From NCBI GenBank assembly GCA_025769875.1, contig JAGFNK010000800.1, forward strand, positions 1 to 21,461: a stretch of DNA of 21,461 bases. The letters are read 5' to 3'. The translations under genes were made by a program, and so were the position numbers. This document shows, piece by piece, positions 9,481-19,972 of the stretch (position 1 is its first letter; each line of letters begins with the position of its first letter). This DNA comes from Russula earlei (lineage: Eukaryota > Basidiomycota > Agaricomycetes > Russulales > Russulaceae). A model generated the notes under the pieces. That model searched no databases and had not been told where the DNA came from. It saw nothing but the letters and a program-made list of their open reading frames with translations.

Positions 9481-9697
9481 ACTAAGGCAAAAAAACTGTT
9501 CAAATGGATACACTGGAAGAAATACCTTATATCTTCTTACATAATTATGTTCATAGTATATATAGTATTTTATTACAAAGCTATGATGTAGAGCTTTAAA
9601 ACAAGCCCACTAACATGTTATCAACTGCAGTGGTTCTCTAGATATGGTTAATACAATGAAACTGTACAAAACATTTGAACAGTTTTTTGGGTCACTG
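9481..9697 (-). repeat. Mariner right terminal inverted repeat (217 bp)
   Basis: Inverted partner of 8078-8294. The inner edge is ACTAAGGC followed by AAAAAAACTGTTCAAATG, near-identical to the outer core on the other strand. Confidence 0.9.
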
Positions 9698-9699
9698 TA
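9698..9699. repeat. TA target duplication of the mariner, right copy
   Basis: TA directly after GGGTCACTG, pairing with 8076-8077. Confidence 0.9.
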
Positions 9700-10717
9700 G
9701 TGCCGTATGCGATAGGCGCCCCCCCGCATTTGCGTTAGAAGTGAGAAATCTAGGATTAGAACGCAGGTTAGGGCAAAGACGCCTAGGTGAGGGCGGACGC
9801 GGTGGACCAAAGGATGGTCCCGGCAATGCTGAGTGAGGCTGGCGCAAGCGGACTTGGCGCACAGGCTGAACACGGCGCGGCGGAGTATGTGGAAAGGGCT
9901 GAGTGGGAGGGGTAAGGTAAAGTGAATTAGGTGTAGTGGGATCTAGTGGGGTTTCCGGAGGCGCAGGACTAAGTCCGCAGCCATCCGGTTCGTGCGGAAG
10001 TGGGGCAGTGAAAGAAACCGGTCCCATGAAGACCAAGGGTTGTGCAGGAGGAGGAATGTCAGTAAGTTCTCCCCTAGCAGGTAGTATGCGCTCATCGAAA
10101 GTGACATCGCGCGATAAGAACAGCTTTCGGGTGGATTGATTCCAGAGTCGGTAACCCTTAGATCCAGACTCGTACCCAACAAAAATCATCTCGACCGATC
10201 TCGGATCGAGCTTCTTTCGTTTGTTAGCAGGCGTGTGTACATACGCCTTACATCCAAAGACGCGGAAATAGGAAACGTCCGGAACTTGTCCGTCCGTCCA
10301 GACTGAGTGAGGAGTGTTCCACCGGAGAACGCGTGTAGGAGTGCGATTGTAGATATGGACTGCTGCGTCAGTAGCAAGCTCCCAGAAACCCAGAGTAAGA
10401 CCGGCGCCGTGTAGCATAGCGCGCATCTTGTCTTCGAGGGTCCGGTTCCATCTCTCCGCTACGCCATTCTGCTGTGGTGACCCTGGCATTGTCAATCTAT
10501 GCTCAATTCCCTTTTGATCTAAGACCGATCTGAGGGTACCGGACAAGTACTCCCCTCTGCGATCCGAGTGTAGTGCTTTGATCTTATCGTTGGTCTGGTT
10601 TTCTGACCACGCGAGATATTTTTTGAACGCATCAGCACACTGATCTTTACTTTTGAGGAAGTACACTACCCCATAACGGGAGTAGTCGTCGATAAACGTT
10701 GCCCAATAAGTTGCACC
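9700..10717 (-). pseudogene. pol: Copia polyprotein, middle part: integrase core and Pro-rich linker
   Basis: Continuing leftward after the TGA at 10718, the frame shows the rest of the copia integrase: the second catalytic Asp in LHSDRRGEYLSG and the Glu in PQQNGVAERWNRTLEDK. It then runs through the C-terminal GKKAYVH-like block (FGCKAYVHTPANKRKKLDP, FVGYESGSKGYRLW, SRDVTFDE). A long Pro/Arg-rich linker follows, of the kind that separates integrase and RT in copia elements, and the mariner is inserted near its end. Integrase inserts the cDNA, making the 5-bp target duplication. Confidence 0.9.
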
Positions 10718-12193
10718 TCAGATCGACCGGGTCTGCATCGGACCGGCTAAGTCAGTATGCATGATCTGTAGACGCCGATCCGATTGCTTAGGCGAAGCCA
10801 GGAAAGGAAGTCGCGTCTGTTTGCTGAGTTCACACCCAGGGCAAGGTGACTGATCGCGATTCGCTGAACTAAGCGAGATTCCCTTGACAGAATGAGCATA
10901 TTTGATTAGCGCGCGTGAGGACATATGTCCCATGCGCTGATGCCAGATGTTAAGCGGTAGCACCCCCGCCTGCGCGTGTAGGGCCGGAGATGAAAAATCA
11001 ATATAAAATAGGTTATTCTCCAGGTATCCTTGCGCGACTGTCCGATCTTTGTAGTAGATTTGGCATGCGTTCTGGGTAAAAGTGATATGTCCCCCCCTTC
11101 GGAGCAACGCGCTGACTGAGAAGTAGCGTGCGTCGGCTTCCGGAACATGCATGACATCGGTGAGGGTTAATGGAAACTTCCCAATACCTCCAGACGGTAG
11201 GACAGATACAGATCCGGTCCCAATCTGCTTGATGATAGTGTGACCACCGAGGTTAACTGATCCGGTGGCCGGAGCGTAAGTGATGAAGTCGGTCCGGAAC
11301 GGACTGATGTGATGGGTGGCTCCTGAGTCAATCATCCAGCGCGATCTAGTCGCTGAGTAAAGGGAAATGTGAATGTCATTTTCATCATCCGAGATCTCCG
11401 TAATTGTAGCAGTAGTCTCTACTATGTGCGTGTTGACCTTTCTGTTAGTGTCCGCGCCAGACTCCCTCTTTTTCTGCGCCTTCTCCTCCTCATCCTTTTT
11501 CTTCTTCCGGCACTCAGGACTCTTGTGACCAGCTTTGTTGCAATAATAACATTTTATTTTGTTTTTATTGCTCTGTTTCTTGACCGGAGCAATTTTGTTA
11601 AGGGAAGCGGAGGAGCCGGCCCGACGACTCTCTTCATTGAGAATGTGTTCCTGAATGGCTTTCGGGGAAAGCTTGTTTGGAAGATTAGAGCCGAGGATAG
11701 CTTGCATAAGACCAGAGTAAGAGCTGGGAAGTGACTGAATTAGAGTGAGACTGAATTGGAGATCGGTGACGGGCATGTCATTGTTCTGAAGGTTGATCCT
11801 AGTATCATTCAATTTCTGTAGTTGTGGGAACATAGGGCTGGTGTCATCTAGATCAAAACACGTGAAGGCGGTCCAAGAGTTATGTAGGGACATAGATCCA
11901 ACGCCGATGCAAGTAGTCTTAAGTTGTTCCCACTTGAGTTTACAGGTGTCGAACTTGGTGTTATCGCTTATCTCTGCGTATATATCTTTCTGGAGATGGA
12001 GCTGGAAGACGCCTAACAGTATGTCTTCTTCAACGTCCCAATTGCTATCTCCAGAGGGTTTTGTATTGATAAGATGACGCTGGAAACCATTCATTCGGGT
12101 AATGGCCTCGAAGCGAAATGACCAAGTAGTCCAATTTGATGAATCTAAGATCTCCAGGGGCGTTCCCAAGGGGATAGTGAATGTGGGTGCCAT
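10718..12193 (-). pseudogene. gag-pol: Copia polyprotein, 5' part: Gag, protease, integrase N-terminus
   Basis: An ATG at 12193 opens MAPTFTIPLGTPLEILDSSN, followed by a UBN2-like copia Gag. Next come a basic segment, a zinc knuckle CYYCNKAGHKSPEC (about 11515-11560), a Lys/Glu-rich linker and the protease active site WMIDSGATHHIS (Asp codon 11327-11329). The integrase zinc-binding pre-domain has HQRMGH and CPGC, and the first catalytic Asp is in MHTDLAGPM. The frame ends at TGA 10718-10720 (TRSI*GATYWATFIDDYSRY), then stays open in the same frame, so this is one point mutation in an otherwise continuous Gag-Pol. Removing the mariner gives about 1357 codons, a normal copia length. Confidence 0.92.
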
Positions 12194-12420
12194 ATGATGT
12201 AATGAGGTGAATTGCCAATCCGGACCAGCGGAGCAATTGTAGCCGGATCAATTAGAGATCTAATCAGTATCTTTGACGCGTGATGTAACTGCGCGCGCGT
12301 CAATCCTTTGGTTCCAGGGGCCAAGGGAGTAAGATGTCGTCTGATAACAGAGGTTTGTGGGGAAGGGAGGTGTTATAGGAATAAACATGTGTGGTGATCT
12401 CTGTGGATTTTAGATGTGGG
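12194..12420 (-). other. Copia 5' leader
   Basis: About 230 bp between the PBS and the Gag ATG on the minus strand. It is a probable untranslated leader and packaging region, and I see no further gene in it. Confidence 0.6.
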
Positions 12421-12434
12421 CAGGGCCCATAACC
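12421..12434 (-). other. Copia primer-binding site for half initiator-Met tRNA
   Basis: On the minus strand, directly after the 5' LTR, the sequence is GGTTATGGGCCCTG. It pairs with the anticodon stem-loop region of initiator methionine tRNA (GGGCUCAUAACC, one G-U pair), not with the tRNA 3' end. Drosophila copia uses the same kind of site, primed by a cleaved half tRNA. Confidence 0.75.
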
Positions 12435-12914
12435 TGTTGAAAATAGACGCAGTATGTGTGATTAGATAGCAGCAGATGATAAGATCGCAGGCAGATCTAT
12501 CAGACAATAGTTCAGTTTGGTTGACACAAAACTAATATAAATAATGTACCTATCAGACAATAGCTACAAGGCGTCGTTAGTACTGTGAGATAAGATGTCA
12601 TAGTGTAAATACTCACTTCAGTTTGGTTGACACAAAACTGAAGTGATCTACGTACTTTGTGGCGTTCTTAAGTACCTAAGACCGCCACTAGATGCAGTAC
12701 AGTTAACTACCATCACGCATCACTAAGTAAGTCCGAGGATCAGTTATAAGTAGCTACCGATTGTTCTAAATCACTCTATCAATGTAACTAACGCGTGCTG
12801 CAGCGTATGAGCTGAGCCGGTGATGCCCGGTCCGGGTGATCCGACGCGTCAGCGCATCCGAGTTGTGATCACATCACAACACACCTGAGACTCTGGGCAG
12901 TGCAGATCTCAACA
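12435..12914 (-). repeat. Copia 5' LTR (right copy, 480 bp)
   Basis: Same ends as the left LTR (TGTTGAAAAT...GATCTCAACA). It is the 5' LTR because the PBS abuts it on the minus strand. About 98% like the left copy by eye. Confidence 0.95.
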
Positions 12915-12919
12915 GAACA
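12915..12919. repeat. Target site duplication of the copia element, right copy
   Basis: GAACA, identical to 6004-6008. Confidence 0.95.
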
Positions 12920-15900
12920 AGCAGAATTCCTTGTCACTAACATTGGAGATCATGACATTATCTTAGGAACAGATTGGCTACGACACCACAACCCAGATAT
13001 TGATTGGGCAAATGATACAATCACACTGAGGAACTGCCCCCGAACTTGCCTTACCACACACCCAAGCATAACCATTGCATCTGCATCTGGAACACGGAAT
13101 TACCAAATACAAGCGCTTACTTTCCCTGAAGAAGAAGAACCCGAGTTTACAGACATTGCTGCACTAATCTTCCCAGATACTGAAGGACCATTGAACCCAT
13201 GTGTTGACGAACAAATCCACGATGCGTTTAGCCCAATAACAATCAGCATAAGAGCTAAATCAACCACAGCTACCAAACTAGCCAATGCAGAAACACCCCC
13301 TAAGACATTAGACGAACTTATCCCTGCCCAATTCTTGAAATGGCGAAAGGTTTTCGATGAACAAGCTTCTCAACGCCTTCCTGCTCACCAACCATGGGAC
13401 CATGCAATCAATCTAAAACCAGGGATCGCCCGACGCGATTCTGGCATTTACCGACTTACTCCCAAGGAACTACAAGCCCTAAAAGAATACTTAGACGAAC
13501 ATTTGAAAAGAGGCACAATCCAACCATCAAAAGCAGCTATTGCCAGTCCATTCTTCTTTGTAGAAAAGAAAGGAGGAAATCTACGACCAGTGCAAGACTA
13601 CAGAGCCCTGAATACAGCAACCGTCAAAGACGTGTATCCACTACCCTTGATTCCTGAATTAATTGACAAACTCCAAGGAGCCCAATACTTTACCAAGTTT
13701 GACGTATGATGGGGATACAACAATATTCGCCTCAGAGAGGGCGATGAACACCTCGCAGCATTCAAGACACCATTAGAACTCTTTGAACCATTGATAATGA
13801 CATTTGGTCTCTGCAACGCCCCAGCCACTTTTCAACGCTTTATGAACACCATCCTAGCAAAATACATTGCCACTGAACGAGTGGTTGTTTATCTAGATGA
13901 TATACTAATCATGGCACAAACCTTGAACGAACTAGACGACTGGACACATAAGGTCCTAAAAACACTCCAAGACCATGACTTATACTTGAAACCAGAGAAA
14001 TGTGCTTTCCGACAAACCTCTATTAGTTACCTAGGCATCAATATCTCCCAAGGACGAATATCCATGGACCAAGACAAGTTAATAGGCATTACAAAGTGGC
14101 CTACTCCGACCAATGTTACGGAAGTACAAGCATTTCTAGGATTCTGCAACTTCTATTGACGATTTATCCACCAATACTCTCGAATAGCACGGCCCTTGTT
14201 TAACTTAACAAAGAAAGAAAACCCCTTCAAGTGGGAAGACGATGAAGAACAAGCATTTCAGAAACTAATCCAAGCATTCACAATGGCCCCAATCCTCATG
14301 TTACCTAACCACACAAAACCCTTTCAACTCATCTGCGATGCAAGTGACTTTGCAGTCGGTGCAATCTTGGAACAACCTGATGAATTTAACAGATATCACC
14401 CAGTAGCCTATTTCTCGAAATCCTTGGACCCCGCACAACGAAATTACATGATCTACGATAAAGAACTCCTTGCTATTGTTTTATCCCTCTGGCACTTCCG
14501 ACACTACCTTGAAGGCGCTACATACCCCATTGATCTATGGACAGACCACAATAACTTGACATACTTCATGACAAAACAGAAACTCACGAGACGACAAGCC
14601 CAATGGGCACTCCTCCTCAGCAATTTCGACTTCACCATCACCCACCACCCAGGAACTATGAACAAAGCAGATGGTCTGTCCAGGCGGCCAGACTTTAAAG
14701 AGGGGATACAAAACGAAAATGATGGAAAGGTGCTCCTAGATGACAAATTTTTTAAAATTAGAGCAACACGCACCTCTGCTACAGAACCAATCGGCGACCA
14801 GGAACTTCGACAACAACTACGAACTAGCAAAGACTATGACCCAGAAGTATCTAACGCATTAGCAATCATTATAAAGAATGGACCAAGGCGACTATCCAAA
14901 GGCTTACAGGACTGGAATCTTGAAGACGGACTAATACTATTCAAAGGAAAAGTCTATATCCCAAACAACGACACCCTAAGAAAGAAAATTCTAAAACTAC
15001 ACCATGACTCTCTTGCCACTGGGCATCCTGGCCAATGAAAAACTTATGAACTAATCAACCGAAACTATTGGTGGCCAGGAATGCTAACTTATGTCAAAAG
15101 TTATGTAGACGGTTGCGCAATTTGCCAAAGTACAAAGAACCGTCCAAAGACAGAAACACCCCTTGTACCGATTACACCAGCTGGAGAAGTATGGAAAAGC
15201 ATTACTATGGACTTTATCACGGACCTACCGATTTCACAAGGCTTCGACAGCCTCCTAGTCGTGGTAGATCGATTCAGTAAAGCAATAATCATTACCCCTT
15301 GCCACAAGACAATCACAGCAGACGAAACAGTGACACTAATCATGAACAATGTCTGGAGAAGAATAGGGCTCCCAACACAAATAATATCGGACAGAGGCCC
15401 TCAGTTCGCAGCAAAAGTCACTCAAGAACTATGGAAGAAATTAAATGTCAAAGTATCATTAAGTACAGCATATCACCCACAGACAAATGGAGAAACAGAA
15501 CGAGTTAATCAAGAACTAGAACAATACCTACGAATATTTTGCAACCATCAAGCAGACAATTGGGCAGAACTAGTCCCCTTTATGGAGTTTGCACATAATG
15601 CCAGGCAACACAGTGCTACCCACAAACCCCCGTTTGAAGTCTGGTATGGCTTTAACCCAACATTCGCTCCACCCCTTACCTTTACATCAAAGTTCCCTTC
15701 AATCCAAGAAAGACTATCAAGACTAAGCCAACTCAGAGAAGAAGTAGCTGCCTCCCTGAACCGAGCAACAGAAATCATGAAGCAATCAGGACCTCAATCC
15801 TCCACGTTTCGTTTTAAAGAAGGGGATCAAGTATGGCTGGAAGCCACGAATCTACGAACGACTCACCCAAAAGCAAAACTAGCCCCTCGACGCTATGGAC

Positions 15901-16274
15901 CATTCAAAGTCATCACTGCCTATCCAGTAAATGTTCGCCTCGAGCTACCAAGGTCCTGGAAGATACACCCAGTCTTTCACCATTCCCTGATTAAACCTTA
16001 CAAGGAAACCACTGCCCACGGTCCTAACTTCTCAAACCCACCACCGATACTAGTTGAAGGAGAAGAACAATATGAAGTAGAACAGATCTTAAACTCTCGG
16101 CTCTCCCCAAACCGCAAAGGGATCCAATACCTAGTTAAATGGAAAGGTTACACTGCCGCAGAAAACACTTGGGAACCAGCATCTAACCTATCAAAAGCGC
16201 AATTACTTGTTAAAGACTTCCATCGGAAATATCCGAAGGCACTTAAAACAATTCCCACCAGGAGTGACCCCTAA
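12920..16274 (+). pseudogene. pol: Ty3 pol, main part: RT, RNase H, integrase, chromodomain
   Basis: One frame from the copia boundary to a TAA at 16272-16274, broken only by TGA codons at 13707-13709 (KFDV*WGYNNIR), 14157-14159 (CNFY*RFI) and 15036-15038 (GHPGQ*KTYEL). The first two are Arg positions in the family. RT spans about 13380-14160 with VYLDDIL (YLDD at 13890-13901). RNase H has LICDASDFAVGAIL (Asp at 14337), DKELLAIV and LWTDHNNL. Integrase has the HHCC finger (CAICQ, about 15115), Asp 15210-15212, Asp 15390-15392 and Glu 15498-15500 (DD35E). A chromodomain follows (YEVEQIL, YLVKWKGYTAAENTWEPASN; about 16066-16200), which in chromoviruses directs insertion to heterochromatin. The frame is in phase with the protease half before the insertion. 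Confidence 0.93.
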
Positions 16275-16507
16275 ACCAACAACTCTCATCATGACCTCCG
16301 TCGATGACTATCTTTATCCTTGTCACCAACGAGCTTTTCAGAGAACCCCTGCGATCACCTGCACTCAATCAACCACAGCTATCCCCAAAGCAATCCATAG
16401 AACAAGAAAGAATTCCCCACAAATGAACAGACTTCGACTTCTCATATGCAAACTACTCCACCTTCCAAAGAAACATGTTCCTACCGTTGCAGGAGCAACA
16501 AGTCTAT
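16275..16507 (+). other. Ty3 3' untranslated region
   Basis: Short region between the pol stop and the polypurine tract. An open frame overlaps it (to 16509), but I see no recognisable domain and treat it as non-coding. Confidence 0.5.
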
Positions 16508-16521
16508 AAAGAGGGGATGAA
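16508..16521 (+). other. Ty3 polypurine tract
   Basis: AAAGAGGGGATGAA directly before the 3' LTR: an almost pure purine run at the plus-strand priming position. Confidence 0.8.
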
Positions 16522-17349
16522 TGTTACGAACCAAGGCCAGGCCCTGGCCATAGATTGTCCTATTTCACTCAAGAGAGACCTGTCTCACTTTGCATTGCCG
16601 ACTCCCTTCCATTTTCTGGGCTAACCCTCCTACGGTACAAGATATCGCTATTGCAAGGGCACTATAACACGACCAGGCACCCCTTTCCTAATCGGGTAAT
16701 CATCGCGTGGCAGCCACATGGCCACCCAGCCACCAAGGACCCGAAACAGCGGCACAAACTCTTAGAAACTGTTGCATAAATCATCTGACGTCATCAAGGC
16801 TCCAATGACATCATAGCTGACTGAGCGACTCCACAATGACCTCATAGGCTCACTAAGCGCTCCACAGTGACATCATAATGATGTCATCGCTCCACAATGA
16901 TCAGTAATGTGCTCAGTAAGCCTGAAGCTTGACACAAGTAAGTTTATGCCTCTGTAGTCCTATTGGATGGTACCAAAGAGTCTAGAATAGTCCTAGTTCT
17001 TTGTAATCGACCTTGTACACTGTATATAAGCCCCAATGAAACATGGCAGTCGTCAGACTGTCCATTTGTGATACTCTCATCTTCCTGGGTACTCCCCTGC
17101 GACCACTCAGTTTAAAGTCTACTCTCGTCTTCAAGGTACTCTTCAACGACCGCCTTGTTTAAAGCCCCTCGCTACACTGGCCTCTAGCCTTCGCCTTTGT
17201 CTCTTGCAACACCTACCAGTCCCCATCTGGTACCTCCTCGTCGTTTGGCTCGTCCTCCTGTTCAACACCGCCTTCACCGCGTACCATCTGTTCCGACCCT
17301 TGCCCACCTGCTCCTGAGTCCTTAGTGATCAGCAGTACGTGTCTTGACA
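16522..17349 (+). repeat. Ty3 3' LTR (828 bp)
   Basis: Same length and ends as 754-1581. CRE-like array at 16786-16886, TATATAAG at 17023-17030, self-primer 10-mer at 17055-17064. The last 218 bp are nearly identical to the 5' LTR while the first 610 bp differ by about 7%. Confidence 0.95.
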
Positions 17350-17625
17350 GAAACTGAGGAGTAGTGTATGAAGGGTCCGCGAAGCAATGATGATGGAAAT
17401 CATCGGGGCACTGAGCCCTCGCATCTGACTGTGGTGACGACAGTGAAAGGCAGCAGAGCGCATCTTAGTGGTCACGGTGAGGCAATGTGATGAAAGAGGG
17501 TCGAGAGCTGGCTGGGCAGCAGAGGTGGAACCAGTATGCGATGAAAGAGAGTCGAGAGCAATGATGCAGGGCTGGAATGGGATGCCGCCTTACAGCGGGA
17601 CACTGTGTGACAACGTACTAAAGAA
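17350..17625. other. Gap between Ty3 and the FunK1 pseudogene; short direct repeat
   Basis: No gene seen. ATGAAAGAG(N2)TCGAGAGC occurs twice, at 17490-17508 and 17541-17559, 51 bp apart, with two bases different. The sequence does not continue the LINE of the left flank on either strand as far as I can read. Confidence 0.5.
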
Positions 17626-18300
17626 TTACCCTGGACAGCCTTGCAAGACAGCCGATGAGCTATACCTGGAAAGTGAAGATCCTTCTGGTGGATATCGTCC
17701 TCTACGCTTTTTGTTGAATGGTAGACCCTCTGCTACACAGCTATCTTTAGCCTTGCGCTTGCAGCAGCCCCTGCTGAATGTTGGATCATGACCAAGGATG
17801 TTCTTTGATAGGCTGCCACCATCATCGGACCAATTTTTGGATTCCAGGTTCCGTGTTATGAGATTCAAGACCCATTCAGAAGAACAAAGCTTCTCATGAG
17901 TGTCCTTGACCTCTGTCCGGACATTCCTCTCCTCTTGAGGTTCAGGCATAATTGATTTTGGGTTAATATCATCATAGAAGGTTTTAAGAAGGGTGCACAA
18001 CTCTTCAATGATCTGGCGGCATGGTTCTGGGACAAAACCAAACAAATCCAGGTGAAATATTGGTTTGTGTAGGAAAGATAGCTTTCCGTCACCACCCCAG
18101 ATAACACCATCATCATCCATGTCTCTGTATCCATCAAATACATGTTGCATATCTTGTGATTGGCCCTTGATTGCAGAATGTCAGCATTTCATGACAATAT
18201 AAATAAGAACCCAGTAAAAGGATTCAATATCATCTGAAATTTGATGAGATTGAGCGTGAGGGTGTACTAAACGTCCTGTTGATATGAACTGCCATGTACC

Positions 18301-18348
18301 CTGAACACAAAGTCAATTTGCCACACATAGGGGATAAACAGATCATAC
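18301..18348 (-). other. FunK1 intron (48 bp)
   Basis: GTATGA...TTCAG on the minus strand. Removal joins the PSCT and GTWQFIS coding in phase, matching the family. Confidence 0.75.
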
Positions 18349-18500
18349 CGTGCAGGAGGGTTGTCTCTGCTGGGTCACATCCATCCTCTTGGACATGTCC
18401 CAGTCAATCAATAAACCTGATCGATCTGGGGCGATCAGAATGTTTCCTGTGCTCACATCCCGATGTAAAATTTTTGCTTTGTCATATGCATCTGTATGAG

Positions 18501-18549
18501 CTGTTCCAAATTGTCAATCGACAAACTTAAACATAACACCAATCCTCAC
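18501..18549 (-). other. FunK1 intron (49 bp)
   Basis: GTGAGG...GAACAG on the minus strand. Removal joins IQDAMI to THTDAYDKAKILHRD in phase, the expected FunK1 reading before the catalytic loop. Confidence 0.8.
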
Positions 18550-19972
18550 TGATCATAGCATCCTGAATGACCTGGCATAGCTCCTGAGTCGATCTGAACG
18601 TACTCAGCAGCTGTCCGAGCATGTTCAAGACAAGTTGGTAGTGGACATATCGTTTGACGTGCAGTGTACTGGGACACCAAATACGTTTGCGATCGCCACC
18701 TTTCACCTAGTCTTGCATCCTTGTGCTTTGTACATTGAGTGGATGCTCCAGTGTCAACAGCACATCACCAGCTGGACCCAATGTTGGAATGTAATGCACT
18801 TTTGCTTCTTGTAAATCGCGATAAATATCCCCTTCTTTCTCAATACCTGGGAAATCAGTATGCCAGTAATCTTTGAGGTAAACCAGTTCATTCCGTTCGA
18901 CATCATGGCAGACAAATCCAAATGTCGACCGACCAAAAAGGGTTTTCATCTCCCATATTGGTTTCCATGTGATGTAGGGCTTTGGCTGTCCATCCGTGGC
19001 ATGATTGTCATTGACGAGAATCTGGCGAAGGTCTTCAACTTCAATTTTCTCAATGTCCATGTATACCGCCAGTGTGGACTGTGCATCACCAGCCCCTTAT
19101 CGTTCTCCGAGACTGAGGTGACAGTGGTGTCACGCTGGGCAAAAGTGAGAGAGTTGAGCCTCCAGATGAATTCGAAAAGGGTGTTGGGATCTTTGGCCCA
19201 ATTGAATAGCTCGGTATAGATAGCACCACTGCAATCCCATCACAGTAGTCGCCCTGTTGTCTTTCCAAAGAGGATGATCGAGTAAGAGAAGACCCAAAAC
19301 TGTGAACAAAGGATAGAAGTGGCATAACGTGTGAGTTGACCACACACACAATACACAAGCTGAGTCCACCTAATGTGACACTTGAGGTCACCATTAGGGT
19401 CCTCCTCGCCTCATATGTGTAAGGTTGCGAAAATTGTCCTCTTTTTTCCTTTTTGTTTTCGATCCACACATCGACCGCTCTCCAGTCCAGTGAGGTCAGC
19501 TGCTCATTTTCCTGATGACCTTCCCTTTTCTGATAGATAACAATGTCTGGTCTCCCTTGGATTGCCTTATCTTGCTTAACAGTGGTGTTGACAAATGTGA
19601 GATTATCAGCGAGGCCGGACGTTTTGATTGCCTGTATCTGTCATGTATGTGAGTGTGGATCCCCCCTTGAATGTGGGACTGACAAAGCCTCATTGTGTGA
19701 GATGGAGTGCTTGTCAAAGCTGATGATGCGCTCCGTCTTTTGAGCTTGGCTTGCTTCTGGCACAAATTCCAAGAGGAATTTGGCTATTGGCATAGGCCTG
19801 ACAAATTTGTCACATACATCCCAGGTCATGTCCTTATATCTCTGTGAAGCTAGCTTTTGAGTGTACTTGTGTGTGTGTGACTTCCTGATAGGTCGTATTT
19901 TAGAGGTGTAGTAGTTATAGTTAGACTACCTTGCTTGGTTTGAGGCAGCATGCAGGGATGGATGATGGCCAT

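Larger units (their letters stand above)
8078..9697 (+). mobile_element. Tc1/mariner DNA transposon inserted in the copia element
   Basis: A 1620-bp element starting CAGTGACCC and ending GGGTCACTG, flanked by TA on both sides. It has 217-bp inverted repeats and one transposase frame of Tc1 type on the plus strand, opposite to copia. Removing it with one TA puts the two halves of the copia polyprotein back in the same frame, so it is a later, clean insertion. Confidence 0.93.
6009..12914 (-). mobile_element. Ty1/copia LTR retrotransposon, nested in Ty3 and itself host of a mariner
   Basis: LTRs of 481 and 480 bp with TGTTGA/TCAACA ends, a perfect 5-bp target duplication, a PBS, a polypurine tract and a single Gag-Pol frame in copia order (gag, protease, integrase, RT, RNase H) on the minus strand. 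Without the 1.62-kb mariner insert it is about 5.3 kb, a normal size. The LTRs differ by about 8 substitutions and one base indel, so it is younger than the Ty3. Its polyprotein has three TGA stops and no frameshift that I can see. Confidence 0.95.
754..17349 (+). mobile_element. Ty3/gypsy chromodomain LTR retrotransposon, nested host of a copia element
   Basis: Two direct LTRs of 828 bp each, TG...CA ended, flank an internal region with gag, protease, RT, RNase H, integrase and chromodomain in that order, which is the Ty3/gypsy chromovirus order. Removing the copia insertion and its target duplication (6009-12919) leaves an element of about 9.7 kb. That is long for this group because of about 3.1 kb of decayed coding-like sequence before gag. 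Pol is one frame interrupted only by TGA codons. Gag and the pre-gag region carry frameshifts, so the copy cannot act on its own. No target duplication is visible: GTGGC precedes the 5' LTR and GAAAC follows the 3' LTR. The left flank is a LINE and the right flank is not its continuation. Confidence 0.95.
17626..19972 (-). pseudogene. FunK1-type fungal protein kinase, degenerate
   Basis: Spliced minus-strand gene with clear FunK1 hallmarks. The N-terminal region is FVRPMPIAKFLLEFVP (about 19790), then IQAIKTSGLADNLTFVNTTV, GRPDIVIY and LDWRAVDVWIENKK. The N-lobe (about 18870-18990) has TWKPI...FGRSTFGFVCHD...LVYLKDYW and GDIYRDLQEAKVHYIPTLGP. The catalytic loop is HRDVSTGNILI (HRD at 18457-18465), the metal-binding DWD is at 18397-18405, and GTWQFIS...DDIESFYWVLIYIV follows. 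The C-terminal tail is basic (KRKAKDS, NKKRRGR) and ends at TAA 17626-17628. Breaks: TGA at 19240-19242 (LL*WDCSGA, Arg in the family), TAG at 18707-18709, and frame changes near 19110 and 19855 that could be introns or indels. The start is uncertain (ATG 19972 or 19829). FunK1 kinases are expanded in Agaricomycetes; substrates are unknown. Confidence 0.82.

Noticed and set aside
9936..10139. Gly/Ser-rich plus-strand frame in the copia integrase-RT linker
   Set aside because: Antisense of the Pro-rich linker; its composition is explained by the other strand.
11369..12077. Plus-strand open frames opposite the copia gag
   Set aside because: Antisense shadows of the strong minus-strand Gag-protease frame; no domain features.
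17350..17625. Continuation of the left-flank LINE beyond the Ty3 element
   Set aside because: The minus strand here does not read as RNase H or RT in any frame that I can follow, so a simple insertion of Ty3 into the LINE is not supported.
17468..17791. Plus-strand 107-codon frame next to the 3' LTR
   Set aside because: Overlaps the well-supported C-terminus of the minus-strand FunK1 gene and has no recognisable motif.
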